A DNA stretch of 5,262 nucleotides from Sulfurimonas sp. (lineage in GTDB: Bacteria; Campylobacterota; Campylobacteria; Campylobacterales; Sulfurimonadaceae): positions 1-5,262 of the forward strand of contig JAQIBW010000083.1 of NCBI GenBank assembly GCA_027858865.1, in the 5' to 3' direction. Of this stretch, positions 1-5,262 are shown piece after piece. A program made the position numbers and the translations under genes. The first letter of the stretch is position 1. The number at the start of each line of letters is the position of its first letter. The notes beneath the pieces are model-generated. The model worked only from the letters and a program-made list of their open reading frames with translations, did not search any database and was not told where the DNA came from.

Positions 1-909
1 GCTTATCACATAAAAGCAAGAGTAGAAGAAAGTTATCCTGAGATAACTGTTGAGTTGAATAAAATCGTAAGTAATGGTGATAAAGTTTTAGATAAGCCAC
101 TAGCTTTAATCGGTGGAAAAGGTCACTTTACAAAAGAGTTAGAGGATGAGATGTTAGCTGGAAATGCTGATATAGCAGTTCACTCTCTTAAAGATGTTCC
201 TACATATATTCCAGAAGGTTTAGAGTTAGTAGCTGTAACTCAGCGTCAAGATCAAAGCGATGTGTTTCTATCACACAAATATGCAACTCTTGAAGATTTA
301 CCTCAGGGTGCAGTAGTAGGAACAACAAGTTTAAGAAGAAGAATGCAACTTCTACAACAAAGACCTGACCTTAAAGTAAAAGATTTAAGAGGTAATGTAA
401 ATACAAGACTTAGAAAACTTTCTGAAGGTCAATACGATGCAATCATTTTGGCATGGATAGGTCTTAATAGATTAGATTTACTAAAAGATATTCCTTATAC
501 TCAAAAATTATCACTTGATATGATGATACCTCCAATGGGACAAGCTGCTCTTGTTATAGAAATAGTTACAGGTAAAGATAAAGTAAGAGAGATAGCTTTA
601 AGTCTAAAAGATGAAAAAACATTTATTTGTACTCAGATTGAGAGAGATTTTATCTCTAAAATAGGAGCCGGATGCTCTGCTCCAGTTGCTTGCAATGCTG
701 TTATGAATGAAAATGAAATAACTTTTAGAGTAATGTTGGGATTTCCTAACGGCACAAATATTATGCAAGAAAAAATAGTTGTAAGTGTAGGAGAGTCTAA
801 AAATTTAGGTTCAGAGCTTGCTAAAAAGATGATAGAGAATGGTGCTTTAGAGTTGTTGAAAAAAGCAGAAGAAACAGCGTTTAAAGACGAAATGCCACAA
901 AGATTGTAA
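1..909 (+). CDS. hemC: Hydroxymethylbilane synthase (porphobilinogen deaminase), 5' truncated by window edge
   Basis: Cytosolic enzyme that joins four porphobilinogen molecules into hydroxymethylbilane for haem and sirohaem synthesis. The frame is open from base 1 (AYHIK...), giving 302 visible codons. Aligned from memory to E. coli HemC, about 19 N-terminal residues lie upstream, so the TTG at 55 is internal and not the start. Counting from the first visible codon, HSLKDVP (61-67) carries the catalytic Asp (65; E. coli Asp84). SLRRR (110-114) supplies substrate-binding arginines, DLRGNVNTRLRKL follows, and Cys225 in GAGCSAP is the dipyrromethane cofactor attachment site. All key residues are present. 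Two normally glycine-rich spots differ: PPMGQAALVIE where many homologues have GQGALG(I/V)E, and IGAGC where many have EGGC. The TAA at 907 is three bases before the next gene, suggesting an operon. Confidence 0.96.
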   Translation, partial: AYHIKARVEESYPEITVELNKIVSNGDKVLDKPLALIGGKGHFTKELEDEMLAGNADIAVHSLKDVPTYIPEGLELVAVTQRQDQSDVFLSHKYATLEDLPQGAVVGTTSLRRRMQLLQQRPDLKVKDLRGNVNTRLRKLSEGQYDAIILAWIGLNRLDLLKDIPYTQKLSLDMMIPPMGQAALVIEIVTGKDKVREIALSLKDEKTFICTQIERDFISKIGAGCSAPVACNAVMNENEITFRVMLGFPNGTNIMQEKIVVSVGESKNLGSELAKKMIENGALELLKKAEETAFKDEMPQRL

Positions 910-912
910 AAT

Positions 913-2727
913 ATGAAAAAAACTATAGAATTATTAAAAAAAAACGGTGAACTAAAAGTTATTGATGATGAACTTGATATTTATCTTGAAATTCCTCACT
1001 TGGCATATGCAGAAGTAAAGAAAAAAGATGGCGGTAAAGCCATTCTTTTTACTAATGTTGTAGATAAAAAAAGCGGTACTAAATTTAGCGAACCAGTTTT
1101 TATGAATGTGTTTGGTTCTTATAAACGTTGTGAGCTTCTTTTTGGGCGCACAATTGAATCAGTTGCAGATGAAATAACTAAACTACTTCACATGAAACCA
1201 CCTGCCGGTTTCATGGATAAAATATCAATGGTAAGTGAGCTATTTGCACTTAAAAATATTTTTCCAAAACGTTTAAAAGGTAAGGGTGCTTGTCAAGAAG
1301 TTGTTTACTTAAATGAAAATATTGACTTGTCAAAAATACCTGTTTTAACTACATGGGAACAAGATGGTGGACCTTTTATAACGATGGGTCAGGTTTATAC
1401 TCAAAGTTTAGATGGAGAGATGGTAAACCTTGGAATGTATAGACTTCAAGTTTATGATAAAGATCATTTAGGCATGCACTGGCAGATTCATAAAGACTCG
1501 TCTCACTTTTTTGATCAGTACCAAAAGGCTGGTAAAAAGATGCCAGTATCTGTGGCAATTGGTGGAGATCCTCTATATACTTGGTGTGCAACTGCTCCGC
1601 TTCCATATGGTGTGAACGAACTTTTGATGTATGGACTTATAAAGAAAGAGCCTGCCAAATTAGTTAAGTCTTTAACAACTCCACTTTACATTCCTACTGA
1701 TGTTGATTATGTAATCGAGGGTTGGGTGGACACACAAGAGATGAGAACAGAGGGTCCTTTTGGTGATCATACAGGTTACTATACTCTAGCAGAACCATAT
1801 CCTGTTATGCAAGTAAGTGCGATTACTACAAGAGCTAAACCAACATTTTTAGCTACTGTTGTTGGTAAGCCACCTTTAGAGGATAAGTATATGGGTTGGG
1901 CAACTGGTAAGATATTTTTCCCACTTTTAAAGACTACTGTACCTGATTTACTTGACTATCATATGCCTGAAAATGCAGGTTTTCATAACCTTATACTAGC
2001 TAAGATGCAACCACATTATAAAGGACATGCAAAACAATTTATGCATGCATTCTGGGGTGCAGGACAAATGAGTTTTGTTAAACATGCAATATTTCTGGAT
2101 GAGAACTCCCCAAAACTAGATAATTATGAAGCTTTGACTTCTTATATACTAAATAGATTTACTCCAAAATCTCTTTTTATTTCTGAAGGTATTTTAGACG
2201 CACTTGATCATTCATCTCCGGAGACATTGGTTGGTGGAAAGCTTGGGATAGATGCTACTGCAGCTTACAAAGTAGAAGCTCCACAACTTTTAGGTGATGA
2301 AGAACTACTAGAAAAAATTCAAGAGTTAATACCAGATGCTACAGGTGTACATCAATATATGAGACGTACTAAAAATCCGGTCACAGTAATCAGTGTAAAT
2401 AAGACTAAAAATGCAAAAGAGTATTTTGATGCACTCATAGATTTAAGTACAAATATCAGAATTGTAATCTTTGTGGATGAAAAAAATAATGATTTATACA
2501 ATCCATATATGTTAATCTGGCGTGTTACGAATAATATGGACGCCCTTAGAGATGTTTTCGTAACAGGATTGATGGTTGGAGTTGACGGAACAAATAAGAG
2601 TGTTATAGATGGCTTTACTCGTGAATGGCCTGATGATGTTGATTGTACTCAAAATGTGATAGATGAATTAAAGAAAAAAGGCTTATGGGACTTAGATGAG
2701 AAGCTATATAAAGAGTTTCAATTATAG
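913..2727 (+). CDS. ubiD: UbiD-family menaquinone biosynthesis decarboxylase (futalosine-route, MqnL/SCO4490-like)
   Basis: Predicted prenylated-FMN-dependent decarboxylase of 604 residues. In bacteria using the futalosine route, UbiD proteins of this long type are thought to remove the carboxyl group from the prenylated 1,4-dihydroxy-6-naphthoate intermediate of menaquinone, with a UbiX-like flavin prenyltransferase (not in this window) supplying the cofactor. NLGMYR (172-177) matches the family cofactor/metal motif and gives the catalytic Arg177. EGPFGDHTGYY gives Glu280 and Asp285, completing the Arg-Glu-Asp set as in E. coli UbiD. GHAK and GGKLGIDAT (441-449) are also family-like. It is about 100 residues longer than E. 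coli UbiD (about 497), and the excess seems to come from a repeated C-terminal unit (357-449 and 489-560). The ATG at 913 gives the expected N-terminus (ELKVIDDELDIYLEIPHLAY) but has only a weak AAAGA upstream, so translation may be coupled to hemC. Codons 2-11 contain A7 and A9 runs. The exact substrate is inferred from the family and taxon. Confidence 0.93.
   Translation: MKKTIELLKKNGELKVIDDELDIYLEIPHLAYAEVKKKDGGKAILFTNVVDKKSGTKFSEPVFMNVFGSYKRCELLFGRTIESVADEITKLLHMKPPAGFMDKISMVSELFALKNIFPKRLKGKGACQEVVYLNENIDLSKIPVLTTWEQDGGPFITMGQVYTQSLDGEMVNLGMYRLQVYDKDHLGMHWQIHKDSSHFFDQYQKAGKKMPVSVAIGGDPLYTWCATAPLPYGVNELLMYGLIKKEPAKLVKSLTTPLYIPTDVDYVIEGWVDTQEMRTEGPFGDHTGYYTLAEPYPVMQVSAITTRAKPTFLATVVGKPPLEDKYMGWATGKIFFPLLKTTVPDLLDYHMPENAGFHNLILAKMQPHYKGHAKQFMHAFWGAGQMSFVKHAIFLDENSPKLDNYEALTSYILNRFTPKSLFISEGILDALDHSSPETLVGGKLGIDATAAYKVEAPQLLGDEELLEKIQELIPDATGVHQYMRRTKNPVTVISVNKTKNAKEYFDALIDLSTNIRIVIFVDEKNNDLYNPYMLIWRVTNNMDALRDVFVTGLMVGVDGTNKSVIDGFTREWPDDVDCTQNVIDELKKKGLWDLDEKLYKEFQL
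1981..2592 (+). repeat. Apparent protein-level tandem duplication in the C-terminal region of the UbiD protein
   Basis: Two successive segments of the decarboxylase share a pattern. Unit 1 is residues 357-449 (1981-2259) and unit 2 is residues 489-560 (2377-2592). Both run: hydrophobic strand (NLILAKM / VTVISVN), an AK-containing helix (GHAKQFMHAF / NAKEYFDALI), a strand ending in Asp-Glu (HAIFLDEN / IVIFVDEKN), a helix (YEALTSYILNRF / YMLIWRVTNN), then a G-x-D-x-T turn (GIDAT / GVDGT). E. coli UbiD, as I recall it, has one such unit ending in GLDATNKW. This is eye alignment of translated protein and not a DNA repeat; nucleotide identity is not evident. Confidence 0.5.
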
Positions 2728-2735
2728 TTGATTTC

Positions 2736-2751
2736 ATTACAAAATTGTGAT
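2736..2751. other. Small imperfect palindrome downstream of ubiD
   Basis: ATTACAAAATTGTGAT can fold as a six-pair stem including one G-U, with a four-base loop. It sits 9 bases after the ubiD stop and is followed by a T-rich but interrupted stretch (TTATATTCTTTA). It could be a weak terminator for hemC-ubiD or an operator next to the cytochrome promoter. It is short and AT-rich enough to be chance. Confidence 0.2.
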
Positions 2752-2778
2752 TTATATTCTTTATAAGGTTAATATAAT
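2751..2778 (+). promoter_or_regulatory. Candidate sigma-70 promoter for the cytochrome gene
   Basis: A perfect TATAAT lies at 2773-2778. A weak TTTATA (2751-2756) is 16 bases upstream; Campylobacterota promoters often have poor -35 boxes, so the -10 carries most of the weight. Transcription would begin near 2785, leaving about 39 bases of leader before the ATG at 2824 but only about 9 before the ATG at 2794, which supports the downstream start. AT-rich spacers produce such boxes by chance, so support is moderate. Confidence 0.45.
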
Positions 2779-2811
2779 ATTTTCTAATGTAGTATGTACA
2801 ATAACAATTTC

Positions 2812-2815
2812 GAGG
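2812..2815 (+). promoter_or_regulatory. Ribosome binding site deciding the cytochrome start
   Basis: GAGG lies eight bases before the ATG at 2824. The in-frame upstream ATG at 2794 has no purine-rich site before it and would put a polar decapeptide in front of the signal peptide, so 2824 is preferred. Confidence 0.7.
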
Positions 2816-2823
2816 TTTCATTA

Positions 2824-3159
2824 ATGAATAAAGTATTTTTATTATTTATAACTTTTTCTATCCTTTGCTTGTCTCCAGTAAGTGCGGCTGTTTACAAAGG
2901 TCAAAGAGTCTTTGTAAAAAAATGTGTTAAATGTCATGATGCGGGACAAGCATTTATAGCGAAGAAAAAGATTAGAACCTGGAAAAAACTCATGAAGAAA
3001 AAGGGAAAGCCTTTAGCTGATCTTCATCTCAAAAGTCAAAAAGCTAAAGAATCATGGAACTACTTTAAAAGTAGTACTTACTATAGAAAATCAAGACATC
3101 TTAAACAATTTTTGGTGGAATATGCTAAAGATAGTGGTAATGTACCTGCCTGCGATTAA
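2824..3159 (+). CDS. Small exported mono-haem c-type cytochrome, strongly basic
   Basis: Predicted 111-residue periplasmic protein; partner and exact role are unknown. A short Lys, a hydrophobic core (residues 4-17) and SPVSA before Ala22 form a type I signal peptide; Cys15 lacks a proper lipobox, so it is not a convincing lipoprotein. CVKCH (34-38) is a haem c attachment motif, placed near the mature N-terminus as in class I cytochromes c. The mature part (about 90 residues) has about 20 Lys and 4 Arg against 6 acidic residues, so it is very basic. The only non-initiator Met is Met57, just 19 residues after His38 in LMKKKGK; no usual distal GxxMP-like ligand is seen, leaving Met57, His68 or His92 as candidates. 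A single unpaired Cys110 lies next to the C-terminus. It stands alone between ubiD and argH with its own likely promoter. Electron shuttle or haem-based sensor are possibilities only. Confidence 0.85.
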   Translation: MNKVFLLFITFSILCLSPVSAAVYKGQRVFVKKCVKCHDAGQAFIAKKKIRTWKKLMKKKGKPLADLHLKSQKAKESWNYFKSSTYYRKSRHLKQFLVEYAKDSGNVPACD

Positions 3160-3201
3160 TCTGTAAACTCCTCTTTAAACAACTTTAGGGCACCTTTTAG
3201 A

Positions 3202-3207
3202 TAAAAT
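3202..3207 (+). promoter_or_regulatory. Candidate -10 box of an argH promoter
   Basis: TAAAAT, preceded by the T-rich CCTTTTAGA, resembles the AT-rich -10 regions of Campylobacterota sigma-70 promoters. No -35 box is recognisable at the usual distance. Transcription would start near 3214, giving about 25 bases of leader. No convincing terminator is seen between the cytochrome stop and this box, so readthrough from upstream is also possible. Confidence 0.35.
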
Positions 3208-3226
3208 ACAAAACTTTTTTAAAATC

Positions 3227-3230
3227 GGAG
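3227..3230 (+). promoter_or_regulatory. Ribosome binding site of argH
   Basis: GGAG, within CGGAGAA, lies eight bases before the ATG at 3239. It is the clearest Shine-Dalgarno in the window and fixes the argH start. Confidence 0.75.
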
Positions 3231-3238
3231 AATTTTTT

Positions 3239-4618
3239 ATGGATAAAATGTGGTCAGGTCGCTTTTCTGCGAGTGCTTCAAGTTTATTAGATGAGTTTAA
3301 CGCTTCAATCATGTATGACAGAAAGTTATACAAAGAAGATATCGAAGGTTCATTAGCTCACGCTGCAATGCTTACAAAACAAGAAATTTTAACTACCCAA
3401 GATCTTCGTCAAATTACTGACGGCTTAAATCAAGTATTGACTGAGATAGAATCAGGCGAATTTGAATGGAATATTCATGATGAAGATCTTCACATGGGAA
3501 TCGAAAAACGTCTAACTGCTATTATTGGTGATGCGGGTAAAAAACGACATACTGCTAGAAGTAGAAATGATCAAATCGCTGTTGACTTTCGTCGCTGGGT
3601 TTTAAAAAGAAACCTTGACTTAGTAGGTGCTCTTAAACTTTTAATGAAAGAGATTTTAGTTGTGGCTGAGAAACACACTGAGACTCTTATCCCTGGTATG
3701 ACACACCTTCAACATGCTCAGCCTACTAACTTCGGTTTTCATTTAGGTGCTTATCTTTCTATGTTTAAACGTGATATAGCTAGATTTGAAGACTCTTATA
3801 AAAGAAATAATGTTTCTCCTCTTGGATGTGCGGCTTTAGCTGGTACTCCACATAATGTAGATAGAGATATGACAGCAGAGCTTCTAGGCTTTGATAGTGT
3901 AAGTGTGAATTGTTTAGATACAGTAAGTGATAGAGATTTTGCACTTGAAATTTTATTTAACATTTCTACTATGATGATGCATATTTCTCGTTTAAGTGAA
4001 GAGCTTGTTATGTGGTCAAGTTATGAGTTTGGATTTGTAGAACTTAGTGATGAGTATTCTACTGGTTCATCTATTATGCCACAGAAAAAAAATCCTGATG
4101 TTCCTGAACTGCTTCGTGGTAAAACAGGTCGTGTTTATGGATCACTTATGGGACTTTTAACTGTAATGAAAGGGCTTCCTTTAGCGTATAATAAAGATAC
4201 TCAAGAAGATAAAGAGGGTGTGTTTGATGCTGTTGAAACTGCACAAATATCTTTAGAAATTTTAAAAGAAGCTATCAAGACGATGGAAGTTAAAGCTCAT
4301 AATATGAAATCTGCTTGTTCTGTAGGACATTTGGCTGCTACTGATTTAGCTGATTATTTAGTTGAAAAATGCGGGATTCCATTTAGAGAAGCACACTTTA
4401 TTACTGGACATGCAGTAGCTAAGAGTGAAGAATTGAAAATTGATTTAAGTGATATAGAGTTTAAATATCTTAAAGAGATTGATTCGAGAATAGACGAAGA
4501 TGTACTAGAATATTTAGTTCTTAAAAATTCTATGAATGCTAGAACTTCTGCCGGTGGTACAGCAACTGTAAGAACAAAAGAACAATTAGAACAATTTAAA
4601 ACTTTTTTAGAAGGCTAA
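3239..4618 (+). CDS. argH: Argininosuccinate lyase
   Basis: Cytosolic enzyme (EC 4.3.2.1) of the fumarase/aspartase superfamily that splits argininosuccinate into arginine and fumarate, the last step of arginine synthesis; it normally works as a homotetramer. The 459 residues match the usual length (about 457-465) and the N-terminus MDKMWSGRF is typical. TARSRNDQ (105-112) is the first conserved region. MTHLQHAQP contains Thr155 and His156, the region of the active-site His. GSSIMPQKKNPD is the superfamily signature loop, with Ser277/Ser278 at the place of the catalytic serine. No active-site residue appears missing. The gene follows the cytochrome after a 79-base spacer with its own ribosome binding site, and is followed after four bases by an OsmC-family gene, probably on the same transcript. 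Other arginine genes are not in the window. Confidence 0.98.
   Translation: MDKMWSGRFSASASSLLDEFNASIMYDRKLYKEDIEGSLAHAAMLTKQEILTTQDLRQITDGLNQVLTEIESGEFEWNIHDEDLHMGIEKRLTAIIGDAGKKRHTARSRNDQIAVDFRRWVLKRNLDLVGALKLLMKEILVVAEKHTETLIPGMTHLQHAQPTNFGFHLGAYLSMFKRDIARFEDSYKRNNVSPLGCAALAGTPHNVDRDMTAELLGFDSVSVNCLDTVSDRDFALEILFNISTMMMHISRLSEELVMWSSYEFGFVELSDEYSTGSSIMPQKKNPDVPELLRGKTGRVYGSLMGLLTVMKGLPLAYNKDTQEDKEGVFDAVETAQISLEILKEAIKTMEVKAHNMKSACSVGHLAATDLADYLVEKCGIPFREAHFITGHAVAKSEELKIDLSDIEFKYLKEIDSRIDEDVLEYLVLKNSMNARTSAGGTATVRTKEQLEQFKTFLEG
4609..4614 (+). promoter_or_regulatory. Ribosome binding site of the OsmC-family gene, inside the argH 3' end
   Basis: AGAAGG in the last codons of argH is eight bases before the ATG at 4623. 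Its position within the upstream coding sequence and the four-base intergenic gap point to translational coupling with argH. Confidence 0.65.
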
Positions 4619-4622
4619 ACAG

Positions 4623-5087
4623 ATGAAAGTAAGTGTTTCTCACCAAGATAGTATGAAATTTGTTGCTAAGACTTCAAAGAGTAGTTTTGTAATAGATTGT
4701 CCCGTTATCTCTCCTATTGAGTATTTCTTAGCAGGTATTATTACATGTAGTGCATCTGATATCGTTTTAATACCAAAGAATCAAGATAAAACTGTTACGG
4801 ACTTAGTTGTAGATGGTGAAGTTATAAGAAATGAAGCTCATCCGTGTAAGTTCAATACTCTGCATCTAACATATAATTTTAACTCAGATGGTGATGATAC
4901 TATGGCTGCTCGTTGGGTTATGGCATCTTTAGAGACTTACTGCTCAACTATTAATACTATCCGTGATACTACTGCTATTACTTACTCTATAACGCATAAT
5001 GGTAAACTGATTCGCGAAAATGAGCAGATGATTTCTGGTGGTGGTTCAAACATAGATATGGGTGAAATAGAAAGTTGTCCATCTTAA
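4623..5087 (+). CDS. OsmC/Ohr-family protein, YhfA-like
   Basis: Predicted 154-residue cytosolic protein of the OsmC/Ohr superfamily, whose characterised members (OsmC, Ohr) reduce organic hydroperoxides with a pair of cysteines. PIEYFLAGIITCSASDIV (31-48) fits the central helix with the first Cys (Cys42), resembling GGCSAIDVV in E. coli YhfA. LETYCSTI carries the second Cys (Cys107), resembling KYCS in YhfA. Both expected redox cysteines are therefore present. YhfA-type members are less well characterised than OsmC and Ohr, so peroxidase activity is inference. Relative to YhfA, the C-terminus after YSITHNGK extends by roughly 25 residues, with a Gly-Gly-Gly run (139-141) and a further Cys152 near the end; Cys26 and Cys75 are additional. 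The gene lies four bases after argH and is probably co-transcribed, though no metabolic link to arginine is apparent. Confidence 0.85.
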   Translation: MKVSVSHQDSMKFVAKTSKSSFVIDCPVISPIEYFLAGIITCSASDIVLIPKNQDKTVTDLVVDGEVIRNEAHPCKFNTLHLTYNFNSDGDDTMAARWVMASLETYCSTINTIRDTTAITYSITHNGKLIRENEQMISGGGSNIDMGEIESCPS

Positions 5088-5100
5088 TTTAATAAATTCC

Positions 5101-5122
5101 ATGACAAAATGCCATTTTTTTT
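5101..5122 (+). terminator. Possible weak intrinsic terminator after the argH-osmC unit
   Basis: ATGACAAAATGCCAT (5101-5115) can form a short stem (ATG-CA with TG-CAT, one A-C mismatch, AAA loop) followed directly by seven further T residues (5116-5122). The stem is short and poor in G+C, so termination would be weak. It starts 13 bases after the OsmC-family stop, which is a sensible place. Confidence 0.35.
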
Positions 5123-5149
5123 ACATTTATTGATTTTATACTCTAGAAT
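5120..5149 (+). promoter_or_regulatory. Candidate sigma-70 promoter for the gene starting at 5184
   Basis: TTTACA (5120-5125) and TAGAAT (5144-5149) each differ from the consensus by one base and are 18 bases apart. Transcription would start near 5156, about 28 bases before the ATG. The -35 box overlaps the T-run of the possible terminator. Other AT-rich -10-like boxes lie nearby: TATACT at 5137-5142 and TATAAT at 5164-5169, the latter very close to the ribosome binding site. Confidence 0.35.
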
Positions 5150-5171
5150 ATAAATATAAAAAATATAATGT

Positions 5172-5176
5172 AAGGA
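5172..5176 (+). promoter_or_regulatory. Ribosome binding site of the gene starting at 5184
   Basis: AAGGA is seven bases before the ATG at 5184. It supports the short reading frame at the window end as a real gene start. Confidence 0.6.
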
Positions 5177-5183
5177 ATAAATT

Positions 5184-5262
5184 ATGTTAGAAATGGCAAC
5201 AGTTTTACTAGCAGCGGGAGTGTTAATGATAATAGCATATGAATTTTCACATGCTATGCAAA
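5184..5262 (+). CDS. N-terminus of a putative membrane protein, cut by the window end
   Basis: Only 26 codons are visible (MLEMATVLLAAGVLM... then IIAYEFSHAMQ). Residues 4-18 are uniformly hydrophobic and form one likely membrane helix or uncleaved signal anchor, followed by a more polar stretch with Tyr, Glu and two His. A good ribosome binding site and a candidate promoter precede it, and the frame is open to the edge. No family can be recognised from so little sequence. It could be a very small inner-membrane protein or the first helix of a larger one. A second in-frame ATG at 5193 is a less well spaced alternative start. Confidence 0.6.
   Translation, partial: MLEMATVLLAAGVLMIIAYEFSHAMQ

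Noticed and set aside
55..57. TTG at 55 as the hemC start
   Set aside because: The same frame is open back to base 1 and the upstream codons (AYHIK, then SYPEITVEL) match the HemC N-terminal region, so the true start is before the window.
1376..1606. 76-residue reading frame on the - strand
   Set aside because: It lies wholly antisense inside the conserved catalytic region of the UbiD-type gene, has no recognisable domain, and is best explained as a shadow of that gene.
2721..2734. Hairpin TCAA...TTGA at the end of ubiD as a terminator
   Set aside because: Only four weak pairs overlapping the stop codon and no T-run after it.
2615..2821. 68-residue reading frame on the - strand
   Set aside because: It straddles the UbiD 3' end and the spacer holding the cytochrome promoter; its composition (many Ile, His, Tyr and Asn) is that of translated AT-rich DNA, and no family is recognisable.
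2836..2868. Lipoprotein signal around Cys15 of the cytochrome
   Set aside because: The residues before Cys are Ser-Ile-Leu; a lipobox needs Gly, Ala or Ser directly before the Cys. The VSA|A type I cleavage site downstream fits better.
3160..3201. Terminator between the cytochrome and argH
   Set aside because: The only complementary bases found (AGG with CCT, 3 pairs) are too few for a stable stem.

Overview
The window looks like ordinary housekeeping chromosome from a member of the Campylobacterota (formerly Epsilonproteobacteria), most like a Sulfurimonas-type free-living lineage. The DNA is clearly AT-rich, genes are packed head to tail on the + strand, and intergenic gaps are under 100 bases. 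The order hemC then a UbiD-type decarboxylase matches the hemC-ubiD pair I recall from Campylobacter jejuni (Cj0545-Cj0546). The decarboxylase is the long form associated with futalosine-route menaquinone synthesis. The genus is an inference from gene order and protein style.

Layout, all on + strand. (1) 1-909: hemC, hydroxymethylbilane synthase, cut by the window start and lacking about 19 N-terminal residues. (2) 913-2727: UbiD-family menaquinone decarboxylase, three bases after hemC and probably co-transcribed with it. (3) 2728-2823: short spacer with a small imperfect palindrome, a good -10 box and the ribosome binding site of the next gene. (4) 2824-3159: small, exported, very lysine-rich mono-haem c-type cytochrome, best started at 2824 rather than 2794. 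(5) 3160-3238: spacer with a -10-like box and a clear Shine-Dalgarno for argH. (6) 3239-4618: argH, argininosuccinate lyase. (7) 4623-5087: OsmC-family protein, four bases after argH with its ribosome binding site inside the argH end. (8) 5088-5183: spacer with a possible weak terminator and a promoter candidate. (9) 5184 to the window end: start of a gene whose N-terminus is a hydrophobic helix.

The first three genes share a respiratory theme: haem precursor, menaquinone and a c-type cytochrome. argH completes arginine synthesis, and the OsmC protein is probably a thiol-based stress or peroxide-handling protein riding on the argH transcript. No tRNA, rRNA, CRISPR array, insertion sequence or phage gene was seen, and no gap exceeds 300 bases. 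I do not see a novel multi-gene system. The most interesting observations are an apparent internal duplication in the C-terminal part of the UbiD protein, and the atypical basic cytochrome with no conventional distal methionine and a lone C-terminal cysteine.
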